Shown here piece by piece: positions 1 to 7,059 of a stretch of DNA of 13,021 bases. Under the pieces are notes generated by a model. It was not told the origin of the DNA and did not search any database. It worked only from the letters and a program-made list of their open reading frames with translations. The position numbers were made by a program, and so were the translations under genes. Position 1 is the stretch's first letter. Each line of letters begins with the position of its first letter. This stretch comes from Mailhella sp. (GTDB lineage: Bacteria; Desulfobacterota; Desulfovibrionia; Desulfovibrionales; Desulfovibrionaceae). The stretch is taken from NCBI GenBank assembly GCA_017411945.1, contig JAFQPD010000063.1, positions 1-13,021 of the forward strand, given 5' to 3'.

Positions 1-1
1 C

Positions 2-178
2 GATTTGAAGTTCAAATATCGCAATCGCGAGTTCTGGTGTCGGGGATATTACGTAGACACAGTAGGCAAGAACAAAGCCAAGATAGCCGAATACATCCGA
101 CACCAGTTAGAAGAGGATAAAATGGGTGAGCAGTTAGCTCTCCCGTTCCCTAGTAACCCGTTTACGGGTCGCAAGTAA
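2..178 (+). CDS. tnpA: IS200/IS605-family Y1 transposase TnpA, C-terminal 58 residues (5' end cut by window edge)
   Basis: Reading from base 2 gives 58 residues and a TAA stop. The fragment starts DLKFKYRNREFWCRGYYVDT and ends NPFTGRK, which is the typical C-terminus of small (about 150 aa) IS200 TnpA proteins. The family is HUH-type: it cuts single-stranded DNA through one tyrosine and inserts without target duplication. The YIRHQ segment is the family's helix expected to carry the nucleophilic tyrosine (Tyr codon at 92-94). The HUH histidines lie upstream, outside the window. The reading frame is open to the window edge with no sign of decay. Base composition here is lower in GC than in the operon that follows, consistent with a mobile element. 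Identification is by recognition of the conserved motif. Confidence 0.85.
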   Translation, partial: DLKFKYRNREFWCRGYYVDTVGKNKAKIAEYIRHQLEEDKMGEQLALPFPSNPFTGRK

Positions 179-201
179 CAGAAATGCCAATGTCAGATCG
201 T

Positions 202-251
202 ATATGCGCCTGCTAGGGTGCCGCTGGCAAAAAAGCCTTACAGGCGCATAT
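202..251. repeat. Perfect 11-bp inverted repeat near the IS200 right end
   Basis: ATATGCGCCTG at 202-212 is exactly complementary to CAGGCGCATAT at 241-251, with a 28-nt spacer. The spacer contains a minor TGCC-GCT-GGCA stem at 220-230. The repeat lies between the transposase stop and the terminal hairpin. As RNA or single-stranded DNA it would form a stable stem directly next to the right-end hairpin. Its function is not known from sequence. It may be an additional recognition structure, or a transcript structure that insulates the element. Confidence 0.7.
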
Positions 252-282
252 GGGGAACCACCGGCTATGCCGGTGGGGCCCC
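252..282. repeat. IS200 right-end hairpin
   Basis: CCACCGGC-TAT-GCCGGTGG at 258-276 is a perfect 8-bp stem with a 3-nt loop. It is flanked by GGGG (252-255) and CCCC (279-282), which extend the stem beyond a 2x2 internal loop (AA opposite GG). This is the shape of an IS200/IS605 right-end subterminal hairpin recognised by TnpA. It is followed by TTTCAAT, where the cleavage site is expected. Confidence 0.7.
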
Positions 283-480
283 TTTCAATAACTGATACCT
301 CCCGCATATGTGCGGTGGGTGAGATACACAACTTTTACCTGAATATTCCAAATAGGGAGAACGCCTCAGACAAGGAAGGCTCTGCGCGAAGATGATGGAG
401 GAGGGCGGCAGTTGCGTAACGTGGCTTTCCGCCCATTCAGCGATTCTTCAGGGGAGGTTATTCCAGCTCTGCGGAATGAC

Positions 481-506
481 TTTCCACCCGTTGGAGGAAG
501 TTTTTT
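481..506 (+). terminator. Weak candidate terminator in the leader
   Basis: A short imperfect stem (TTTCCA at 481-486 with TGGAGG at 492-497, including G-U pairs) is followed, after AAG, by six T at 501-506. It could stop transcription coming out of the IS or from an upstream gene. The stem is short, so this is only a candidate. Confidence 0.25.
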
Positions 507-584
507 CTGCCCTCCTCCTGCTTCTTTTCTTCTGCGGGGCAGGGGGAATCACAAGTGTATCCTTCCTTTCTCCTGCTGTAGGAT

Positions 585-613
585 TTGACAGCCATTGAAG
601 GGAGGAATAACGT
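585..613 (+). promoter_or_regulatory. Candidate sigma-70 promoter for the secretion operon
   Basis: TTGACA at 585-590 is a perfect -35 hexamer. Seventeen bases later lies TAACGT (608-613), a poor -10 match (3 of 6). Transcription would begin near 620, which fits the translation start at 680 better than the alternatives at 617 and 620. The -35 match and spacing are seen directly; promoter activity is inferred. Confidence 0.35.
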
Positions 614-623
614 TGCTTGATGA

Positions 624-648
624 GCTCTGCGACCTTTTTTTGCAGAGC
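624..648 (+). promoter_or_regulatory. 5' UTR hairpin upstream of the ABC transporter
   Basis: GCTCTGC at 624-630 pairs perfectly with GCAGAGC at 642-648 around an 11-nt pyrimidine-rich loop containing seven T. The 3' arm overlaps a separate 10-bp palindrome, GAGCATGCTC at 645-654, so the two structures exclude each other. It lies 20-50 nt before the favoured start codon. This could be an mRNA stability or translation control element. If translation starts at 617 or 620 it would instead be inside the coding region. Confidence 0.35.
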
Positions 649-667
649 ATGCTCGAAAAAGTTCTAC

Positions 668-672
668 AGGGA
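668..672 (+). promoter_or_regulatory. Ribosome binding site supporting the ATG at 680
   Basis: AGGGA at 668-672 lies 7 nt before ATG 680 (4 nt before ATG 677). The competing GGGAGG at 600-605 is a better Shine-Dalgarno match but sits 11 nt from TTG 617 and 14 nt from ATG 620, which is long. Confidence 0.4.
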
Positions 673-679
673 AGTCATG

Positions 680-2920
680 ATGAATGATACCCATACGATA
701 GCAAAGGCCGTCCAGCCTCTCGCCCCGGCAGAAGTGGACTTCATGCCGCCTCTTCTGAAGAGCCTTTCTGTTCTCATACGCCTGCGCGGCAAGCATGTTT
801 CCCCGCAGTTCCTTCTGGCTGGCCTTGCCGGCGCCGAGAAGGTGAGCGTGGGCGCCTGCCTGCGCGCAGCCGAACGCGCCGGACTGCACGGCAAAGTGAT
901 GCACCGCGCCAAGCTGGCCGATATCTCTCCGCTCACGCTCCCCTGCGTCCTCCTTTTAAAAGGAGATCAGAGCTGCGTGCTCACGTCGCTGGATGCCGGG
1001 GAGGCACGGGTCATCCTGCCCGAGCTGGGCGATGCCGAACAGTCCCTGCCCCGCGCCGAACTCGAAGGGCAGTATTCCGGCTATGCCGTGTTCGCGGCGC
1101 TGGAATCCCGCGCGGACGCCCGCACCGAGTCCGTGAAGAGCCCGAAGCCCCGCCGCTGGTTCTGGGACGTGCTCCGCTGGTACACGCCCATCTATCGCCA
1201 TGTGGCTCTGGCCAGCGTGGTGGTGAACGTCATCGCCGTGGCTTCTTCGCTTTTCGTGATGAACGTGTACGACCGCGTCATCCCCAACAACGCCTACGAA
1301 ACGCTGTGGGTGCTGGCCGCAGGCGTGGGCATAGCCTACCTCTTCGACTTCATCCTGCGCAGCCTTCGCAGCCATTTCGTGGATCTCGCCGGCCGCAACG
1401 CCGACGTGGTTCTCTCCTCCCGGCTTATCGACAAGGTGCTCTCCATGCGCATGGACGCCAAGCCCGAATCCACGGGTGCGCTGGTGAATAACCTGAGGGA
1501 ATTCGAGAGCCTGCGGGAGTTCTTCAGCTCCACCACCTTCCTTGCCCTCATCGACCTTCCCTTCCTTGCGCTGTTCTTCCTGCTCACCGCCTTCATCGGC
1601 GGGCCGCTGGTGCTCCTGCCGCTTGCGGCCATGCCCATACTCCTGGGCGTGGGCGTGTACCTGCAGATGGCCGCCGCGAAGAGCGCCGAGACCAGCTACC
1701 GCCACGCCATGCAGAAGAACGCCCTGCTGGTGGAAATGGTGCACGGCCTTGAGACGGTGAAGTCCAGCATGGCCGAAGCCCGCATGCAGAAGCTGTGGGA
1801 AGCCGTGGCGGGCATCTCCGCCCAGTCCAGCAACGAATCCCGCAAGTATTCCACCCGTGCCGTCAGCTTCGCCACCTTCGTCACCCAGATGGTCACTGTG
1901 GCCATGGTGGTGTGGGGCGTGTACCGCATAGGCGCCGGGGAAATGAGCATGGGCGGCCTCATCGGCTGCAACATCCTCGTCGGCCGCATCATGGCCCCGC
2001 TGCTCCAGCTTGCCAGCCTGCTCACTCGCCTGCAGAATTCCCGCGTTTCGCTCAAGGCTCTGGACGCCCTCATGGAGCTCCCCTCCGAGAATCAGGACGA
2101 GGCCGCCTGCATGGACTTCGGCGTTCTTTCCGGCGAGTTCGTCATGGATAAGGTGAGCTTCGCCTACCCCGGTTCCGACGCGCTGGCTCTGGACAACGTC
2201 TCCCTCCGCATACGCCCCGGCGAAAAGGTGGGCATCATCGGCAAGATGGGCTCGGGCAAGAGCTCCATCGGCAAGATGCTCATAGGCCTGTACCAGCCCA
2301 AGGAGGGAGCGGTGAGCTTCGGCGGCGTGGACATACGCCAGCTCGCCACGGCCGACCTCAGGAGCCGCGTGGGCTTCCTGCCTCAGGAAGTGGTGCTGTT
2401 CTACGGCTCCGTGCGCGACAATATCGCCCTCGGCGACCCCACCATCAACGACCAGCTCGTGCTCCGCGCCTCGCTCATCTCCGGTGTGGCGGACTTCGTG
2501 AAGACGCACCCTGCGGGCTACGGCGCACAGGTAGGCGAGCAGGGCCGCAATCTTTCCGGCGGGCAGAGGCAGGCCGTGGGCCTTGCCCGCGCCCTCGTGC
2601 GCGACCCGGACATCCTCATCCTCGACGAGCCCACCAGCAACATGGACGTGGAATCCGAACTCGGCGTCCAGCGCAGGCTGGCTCCTGTCATCAAGGACAA
2701 GACGCTCATCCTCATCACGCACCGCCTGTCCATGCTCCGCATCGTGGACCGCATCATCGTCATGGACGGCGGCAAGGTGGCCATGGACGGCCCGCGCGAC
2801 GCCGTGCTGGAACGCCTGCGCCAGAACAGGGCCGAGGCCGGAGCGAAGGCATCGGCAAAGCCTGCCGCCGTGCGCCCTGCCCAGGGCGCGCCCGTGAACC
2901 CCGGCAGGAAGGAGGCCTGA
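680..2920 (+). CDS. lapB: LapB-type type I secretion ABC transporter (permease/ATPase, C39-like domain)
   Basis: Inner-membrane ATP-driven motor of a type I secretion system, expected to export a large adhesin. From ATG 680 it is 746 aa. Residues about 20-140 form a C39-like domain with no Cys or His at the peptidase positions, so it should dock substrate and not cleave it. Residues about 165-450 are the six-helix ABC membrane domain. The ATPase domain has Walker A GKMGSGKS at 521-528, signature LSGGQ at 625-629, Walker B ILILDEPTSNMD from 645 and an ITHR switch histidine. Together with the following HlyD gene and the later TolC gene it makes a complete channel, and the LapG gene points to a LapA-like substrate. 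In-frame upstream starts at TTG 617, ATG 620 and ATG 677 exist. I prefer 680 because of its ribosome binding site spacing and the candidate promoter position. Function is confident; the start is not. Confidence 0.93.
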   Translation: MNDTHTIAKAVQPLAPAEVDFMPPLLKSLSVLIRLRGKHVSPQFLLAGLAGAEKVSVGACLRAAERAGLHGKVMHRAKLADISPLTLPCVLLLKGDQSCVLTSLDAGEARVILPELGDAEQSLPRAELEGQYSGYAVFAALESRADARTESVKSPKPRRWFWDVLRWYTPIYRHVALASVVVNVIAVASSLFVMNVYDRVIPNNAYETLWVLAAGVGIAYLFDFILRSLRSHFVDLAGRNADVVLSSRLIDKVLSMRMDAKPESTGALVNNLREFESLREFFSSTTFLALIDLPFLALFFLLTAFIGGPLVLLPLAAMPILLGVGVYLQMAAAKSAETSYRHAMQKNALLVEMVHGLETVKSSMAEARMQKLWEAVAGISAQSSNESRKYSTRAVSFATFVTQMVTVAMVVWGVYRIGAGEMSMGGLIGCNILVGRIMAPLLQLASLLTRLQNSRVSLKALDALMELPSENQDEAACMDFGVLSGEFVMDKVSFAYPGSDALALDNVSLRIRPGEKVGIIGKMGSGKSSIGKMLIGLYQPKEGAVSFGGVDIRQLATADLRSRVGFLPQEVVLFYGSVRDNIALGDPTINDQLVLRASLISGVADFVKTHPAGYGAQVGEQGRNLSGGQRQAVGLARALVRDPDILILDEPTSNMDVESELGVQRRLAPVIKDKTLILITHRLSMLRIVDRIIVMDGGKVAMDGPRDAVLERLRQNRAEAGAKASAKPAAVRPAQGAPVNPGRKEA

Positions 2921-2924
2921 GTCC

Positions 2925-4385
2925 ATGGAAAACCTGAATAAGTCCAAGCCCCAGGCTCAGCCTGCGCAGAGCCTTTTCGAGCCTTCCGCCCTTGGTACGC
3001 GCGGGCTCCTTCCCGAAGACCTCCCCTACGCCGCCGAGGTGGAGGCCGCCCTGGCCCGCCGCCCCTCCCGGGGGGCACGCTGGCTTTCCGTGGGCGTGTT
3101 CCTCTTCTTCGCGGCCTTCCTCGGCTGGGCCAGCGTGGCCATGCTGGATGAAGTGACCCATGCGGACGGCCAGGTCATCGCCTCCTCGCGCACGCAGATC
3201 ATCCAGAACCTCGAAGGCGGCATACTGCGCAGCGTGGAAGTCTACGAAGGCCAGATCGTGGAGAAGGGCGACGTCCTCGCCCGGCTCGACAACGAGATGG
3301 CGGAATCCTCCCTGCGCGACATGCTGTTCAAGGCCATGGAAAACCTTACGTCCATCAGCCGCCTGCGCTCCGTGGTGCAGTCGGAGGCCGGAGGGGAAGC
3401 CCCGGCCCTCGTCTGCCCTGAAGACCTGAAGGCATGGCTGGAGCAGGGCACGGGCTACAAGCTCTCCGAAGACCAGCTCGAACAGGGACGCCGCCTGACC
3501 GAAGTGCAGAAGGAGACCTTCGACGTGCAGATGCGCCAGCGCGCTTCCGAACTGCAGGTCCTGCGCTCCCAGTCCGACCAGCGCCGCCACGAAGTGAACG
3601 AACAGAAGGCGAGGCGCGAACAGCTTTCCAAGAGCCTGGAGCTCATCCGCCAGCAGATAGCCATTGCCCGCCCCCTGCTCGAAAAGCGCAGCTATTCCCG
3701 CGTGCAGTTCCTCGAACTGCAGGAACGCTCCGTGCAGACGCAGGGCGAACTCGATGCGCTGGATGTTTCCATCCCCCGAGCCGAAGCCGCCGCCAGCGAA
3801 GCCGAGCACCGCATATCCCTGCGCCGCGCCGAGCTCGACGCCGCCCTCATGGACGAGATCAACAAGCGCAGCATAGAGCTTGCCTCCCTGCGCGAGAGCC
3901 TCTCCGCCGGCAGCGACCGCGTGACCCGCACCGAGCTCCGTTCCCCTGTGCGCGGCACTGTGAAGCAGATCTACATCAACACCGTGGGCGGCGTGGTCAA
4001 GCCCGGCGAATCCATTATGGAGATAGTCCCGCTCAACGACACCCTGCTCGTCGAAGCCCGCGTGCGCCCGCAGGACGTGGCATTCCTGCACCCCGGCCAG
4101 AAGGCCATGGTCAAGGTCTCGGCCTACGACTTCTCCATCTACGGCGGCCTGGACGGCGTGCTCGAACAGATAAGCGCCGACACCATTGAGGACAAGCGCG
4201 GCGAGTTCTACTACCTCGTCAAGGTGCGCACGCCCAGGACGGCCATCGAGCACAACGGCGAATCCCTGCCCATCATGCCCGGCATGATGACCACGGTGGA
4301 CATACTCACCGGCAAGAAAACTGTGCTGGACTATCTGCTCAAGCCCATACTCAAGGCTCGGCAGAACGCTCTGCGGGAAAAATGA
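2925..4385 (+). CDS. lapC: HlyD/LapC-type membrane fusion protein of type I secretion
   Basis: Periplasmic adaptor linking the ABC transporter to the outer-membrane channel. It has 486 aa, a normal HlyD-family length. A cytosolic N-terminus of about 52 residues precedes one membrane helix (about 53-74). A half lipoyl/biotinyl-like motif follows (IIQNLEGGILRSVEVYEGQ, then KGDVLARLD), then a long charged and Gln-rich coiled coil (about 125-340). The second half-motif is SPVRGTVKQIYINTVGGVV, before a beta-barrel-like C-terminal part ending KPILKARQNALREK, typical of HlyD/LapC. The start ATG is 4 nt after the transporter stop, and GGAGG at 2911-2915 inside the previous gene serves as its ribosome binding site, so the two are almost certainly co-translated. 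Confidence 0.93.
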   Translation: MENLNKSKPQAQPAQSLFEPSALGTRGLLPEDLPYAAEVEAALARRPSRGARWLSVGVFLFFAAFLGWASVAMLDEVTHADGQVIASSRTQIIQNLEGGILRSVEVYEGQIVEKGDVLARLDNEMAESSLRDMLFKAMENLTSISRLRSVVQSEAGGEAPALVCPEDLKAWLEQGTGYKLSEDQLEQGRRLTEVQKETFDVQMRQRASELQVLRSQSDQRRHEVNEQKARREQLSKSLELIRQQIAIARPLLEKRSYSRVQFLELQERSVQTQGELDALDVSIPRAEAAASEAEHRISLRRAELDAALMDEINKRSIELASLRESLSAGSDRVTRTELRSPVRGTVKQIYINTVGGVVKPGESIMEIVPLNDTLLVEARVRPQDVAFLHPGQKAMVKVSAYDFSIYGGLDGVLEQISADTIEDKRGEFYYLVKVRTPRTAIEHNGESLPIMPGMMTTVDILTGKKTVLDYLLKPILKARQNALREK

Positions 4386-4391
4386 TACGGC

Positions 4392-4406
4392 GATGCCCCA
4401 GGCATC
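4392..4406 (+). repeat. Small intercistronic hairpin between adaptor and glycosyltransferase genes
   Basis: GATGCC-CCA-GGCATC is a perfect 6-bp stem with a 3-nt loop in the 36-nt gap between stop 4385 and start 4422. No T-tract follows, so it is not a terminator. It may affect mRNA processing or lower translation of the next gene, which has no clear Shine-Dalgarno sequence. Confidence 0.4.
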
Positions 4407-4421
4407 CCATCGAGTTTTGAA

Positions 4422-5642
4422 ATGAGAATCCTTTTCTGCGGCGACAGTTTCCCAGGGCATTTCAGCGCCCTGGCTTCGGCCCTTGCTTCGCAGGGGCACG
4501 AGGTGCTGTTCGCTTCGCATTACGGGCGGCGGGATTTCGCCCTCCCCGGCGTGCACCGAGTACTGCTCAAGCCTGTGCGGGAGCGTTCGCCGCTGAAGCG
4601 CACGCTCACTTCGGCCCGGCAGGCCCATGCGGCCTTCCTCTCCCTGAGGGATGCAGGCCTTGCGCCCGACGCCGTGCTGTTTTCCGCCTCTTCCGCCATC
4701 CCCCTCTGGGCGCACAAGGCATTCCCGAAGGCCATGCTCTTCGGCTATGCGGACAGCGCCGTGCTCCTCGCGGACCCGTCTCCGTCCGAGCAGGCCGTTC
4801 CCGGAGAGGAAGAGCAGGCGGCCATGCTCCGTTCCTCGGCCCTTGCCCACTGCCATGCTATCTTCGCGTTCTCGGAGCAGTGCCTTGCCGGGCTTCCTCC
4901 GCTCATGGCACGCAATGCCCGGGTGCTCCCTGCCTTCATCGACACGGACTTTTTCTCGCCGGACTCGGCAAAGCCCTTCGCCTGCGCCGGCCGCATCTTC
5001 CCGCAGGATGGCGAGCTCGTCGCCATGGACATACGCCCGCATAGGGGCGAAGATTCTCTGGCTCCGCGCGCACTGTGGGAGCTCGCGCTGGGGCTTCTGG
5101 CTCATCGCCCGCACTGTACTGTTCTGCTGAACTGTGCTAATGCCGAACTGAAAGAGGCTTCGCAGGATCTTGCGAAACGCCTGCCCGAAAGCTGGCAGTC
5201 CCGCCTTGCCGTGCAGGGCTACAGCTCGCTGGAAAGCTGGCGCGACATGCTGGCCGCTTCGGCGCTGTTCGTCCTGCCCGACCCCTGCATCACTGCCGGG
5301 GGCGTCGTCCTGCCTGAGGCTCTGGAAGCCATGGCCTGCGGTGCGTCCGTGGCGTCTCCCTGCCTGCCCGGGCAGGGGAGGGGGGCTTTCGCCCCGGCCA
5401 TGCCGGAACTGGCGCAGGATTCTGCGGAAAAGAGATTTCTCCGGGTGTGCGAGCACCTGGATTCCCTGGCGTGCGGAACTTCCCCGAAGAAGGCCATCCG
5501 CGCGACTATAGTAGAATATTATTCCCACGCACTGAGGCTCCCCTCCCACATGGAAGAACTGATGTCCCTCTGCCGGGAACATCGCCCTGGAGCCGTCTGG
5601 CGGCTCGGGCTGAAAGGAATACATCATGAAGAATATGCATAA
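4422..5642 (+). CDS. GT-B fold (GT4-like) glycosyltransferase within the secretion operon
   Basis: A 406-aa predicted cytosolic glycosyltransferase. The N-terminus MRILFCGDSFPGHFSALASA is a typical GT-B start, with a Gly-rich loop after the first strand. The C-terminal half contains FVLPDPCITAGGVVLPEALE (about 282-302) followed by AMACG, the donor-sugar-binding region of GT4-like enzymes. In my reading the first Glu of the usual E-x7-E motif is Gly (G294) and the second is kept (E302), so donor handling may differ or activity may be reduced. No signal peptide or membrane helix is visible. It lies between adaptor and channel genes and overlaps tolC by 17 nt, so it is part of the operon. A role in glycosylating the exported adhesin or a surface glycan is an inference; donor and acceptor are unknown. 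No strong ribosome binding site precedes the ATG. Confidence 0.8.
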   Translation: MRILFCGDSFPGHFSALASALASQGHEVLFASHYGRRDFALPGVHRVLLKPVRERSPLKRTLTSARQAHAAFLSLRDAGLAPDAVLFSASSAIPLWAHKAFPKAMLFGYADSAVLLADPSPSEQAVPGEEEQAAMLRSSALAHCHAIFAFSEQCLAGLPPLMARNARVLPAFIDTDFFSPDSAKPFACAGRIFPQDGELVAMDIRPHRGEDSLAPRALWELALGLLAHRPHCTVLLNCANAELKEASQDLAKRLPESWQSRLAVQGYSSLESWRDMLAASALFVLPDPCITAGGVVLPEALEAMACGASVASPCLPGQGRGAFAPAMPELAQDSAEKRFLRVCEHLDSLACGTSPKKAIRATIVEYYSHALRLPSHMEELMSLCREHRPGAVWRLGLKGIHHEEYA

Positions 5643-7011
5643 GTTTCTGCTTGGCATGGGGCTTTTCGCCTGCCTCACCTCCCCGGCCTTCGGCTATGGC
5701 TGGTATCCCGGAAAGGGCGAGCCCATCCCCGTGGAAGAATCCATCGAGGCCATGATGCGGAACAACCATTCGCTCAAGGCCCTCCAGGAAAACCGTTCCG
5801 CCGTCGGCCATGAAGTTGACCGCGCCAAGGGCGGCTGGGGCCCGCGTGTGGACGTGGTCGCCCGCGGCGGCTTCGGCTACCTCGATAACAGCACCACCCG
5901 CGCCTACGACTACGACGGAGCTTCCCCGTACTCTTCCGCCTCCCTGATCATCACCCAGCCCCTGTGGGACGGCTTCCGCACCCTCGGCCGCGTGGAAGAG
6001 GCCGAAGCCACCTACCGCTCGCTCGACCACCGCGTGCTGGACAACGCCACCTCCCTCGCGCTCGACGCCATCATCGCCCATGTGGACGTGCTGCGCCGTT
6101 CCGAGATCTTCCAGCTCGCCAAGGAGAACGTTGCCGCCCATGAGGACATCCTGCGCAAGGCCCGCGAACGCGAGGCCCACGGCGTGGACACCATGGCCGA
6201 CGTCACGCAGGCGCAGAGCCGCCTTGCCCGCGCCAAGTCCGCTCTTTCCGAGGCCGAGAAGAACCTGCGCATCGGCGAGGACGCCTACGCCCGCCTCACG
6301 AAGCACCGCCTCGTGGGCGTGAGCCTGGCCCCTGTGCCCATGCCCGCGAAGATGTATAAGGACGTCGACGAGGTGCTCGCCCTCGCGCGCACGAACAATC
6401 CCAAGGTCGCCGCTTTCTCGGAAGACGTGCAGGCCGCCCGCGCCGTGAAGAAGCAGGTGAAGGCCGCCTACAGCCCGCAGATAGACCTTGAGATGGGTCC
6501 CTCCTACTCCGACCGCGACGCCAAGCGCGAGATGTTCACCTCCGAATTCGGCGTGGCCGCCGTGGTGCGCTGGAACCTCTTCAATTCCATGGCCGACGTG
6601 AACGAGAACAAGGCCGCCGCCGCGCGCATCCGCCAGTCGCGCCAGACCCTGTACGACTTCATGGACAGCCTGAAGCTCTCCGTGCAGGAAAGCTGGGCTG
6701 AATTCGTGAGCGCGCAGGAACAGCTCGCCTTCTACAACGAAGCCGTGGACTTCAACCTCGCCACACGCGACGCCTACCAGGAGCAGTTCGTCATGGGCCA
6801 GCGTTCCCTGCTCGACGTTCTCGATGCCGAGAACGAGCTCTTCAACTCCTCCTCGCAGGCCTGCACCGCCAGCGGCAACGCCCTCATTGCGGCCTACCGC
6901 ATGAAGGCCCTCACCGGCGAGCTCATCCCCAGCTTCAATATCCGCACTGAGATACTCAAGGTCACTCCCAGCGACCACGAGCCGCTGGACAAGATCACCC
7001 TGCCGGAATAA
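5626..7011 (+). CDS. lapE: TolC-family outer-membrane efflux/secretion channel (LapE-like)
   Basis: Outer-membrane channel of the type I system, 461 aa. An N-terminal signal peptide (MKNMHKFLLGMGLFACLTSP, cleavage probably after AFG at about residues 22-24) leads into two TolC-type repeats with long helices. Recognisable features are ITQPLWDGFRT in the first repeat, the equivalent VVRWNLFNSMAD in the second, and the family's C-terminal GQRSLLDVLDAENELFNSS helix. It starts inside the end of the glycosyltransferase gene (17-nt overlap) with AAAGGA about 8 nt upstream of the ATG, implying translational coupling. In Lap-type systems the adhesin stays lodged in this pore until LapG cuts it. Retention in the pore is inferred from the family, not visible here. 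Confidence 0.92.
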   Translation: MKNMHKFLLGMGLFACLTSPAFGYGWYPGKGEPIPVEESIEAMMRNNHSLKALQENRSAVGHEVDRAKGGWGPRVDVVARGGFGYLDNSTTRAYDYDGASPYSSASLIITQPLWDGFRTLGRVEEAEATYRSLDHRVLDNATSLALDAIIAHVDVLRRSEIFQLAKENVAAHEDILRKAREREAHGVDTMADVTQAQSRLARAKSALSEAEKNLRIGEDAYARLTKHRLVGVSLAPVPMPAKMYKDVDEVLALARTNNPKVAAFSEDVQAARAVKKQVKAAYSPQIDLEMGPSYSDRDAKREMFTSEFGVAAVVRWNLFNSMADVNENKAAAARIRQSRQTLYDFMDSLKLSVQESWAEFVSAQEQLAFYNEAVDFNLATRDAYQEQFVMGQRSLLDVLDAENELFNSSSQACTASGNALIAAYRMKALTGELIPSFNIRTEILKVTPSDHEPLDKITLPE

Positions 7012-7025
7012 GGCTCCCGAGCCTT
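7010..7025 (+). repeat. Hairpin at the stop codon of the TolC gene
   Basis: AAGGCT-CCCG-AGCCTT is a perfect 6-bp stem with a 4-nt loop; its left arm includes the last two bases of the TAA stop. Only three T follow, so at most it is a weak attenuator between the channel gene and the lapG-like gene. Confidence 0.35.
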
Positions 7026-7059
7026 TGACCAGCGAAGAAGCACGAGCACGGATCTGCCT

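Larger units (their letters stand above)
1..289 (+). mobile_element. IS200/IS605-family insertion sequence, right-hand part (left part outside window)
   Basis: This is the 3' portion of an IS200-like element: the C-terminal codons of its Y1 transposase (stop at 176-178), about 75 nt of spacer, and a right-end hairpin at 258-276 with a GC-rich outer extension to 252-282. A TTTCAAT segment follows at 283-289. IS200/IS605 elements lack classical terminal inverted repeats. They carry subterminal hairpins that the transposase recognises in single-stranded DNA, with cleavage a few bases beyond the right hairpin. The boundary at about 289 is inferred from this geometry and could be off by about 10 nt. 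The left end is outside the window, so I cannot tell whether the copy is intact. Confidence 0.75.
290..676. other. Non-coding leader between the IS200 end and the secretion operon
   Basis: About 390 bp with no convincing gene. Visible structures are: a CCGCA-TATG-TGCGG hairpin at 302-315, just beyond the IS end; a GGGCGG/CCGCCC inverted repeat at 403-408 and 429-434; ATTCC/GGAAT arms around GCTCTGC at 460-477; a weak stem at 481-497 followed by six T at 501-506; a TTGACA hexamer at 585-590; and a 7-bp hairpin at 624-648. GCTCTGCG occurs three times (379, 466, 624). A possible 68-codon ORF at 392-598 has low-complexity hydrophobic content and no good ribosome binding site, so I do not call it. 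The segment probably carries the operon promoter and 5' UTR. Confidence 0.55.

Noticed and set aside
134..395. Short frames on both strands across the IS200 right end
   Set aside because: They overlap the transposase C-terminus or the terminal hairpins, and their translations mirror the inverted repeats.
392..598. 68-codon plus-strand frame in the operon leader
   Set aside because: Hydrophobic low-complexity translation without a good ribosome binding site; it spans inverted repeats and the -35 hexamer, so it looks like chance.
290..679. Sigma-54 type promoter in the leader
   Set aside because: No GG and GC pair with the required 10-nt spacing and surrounding consensus was found.
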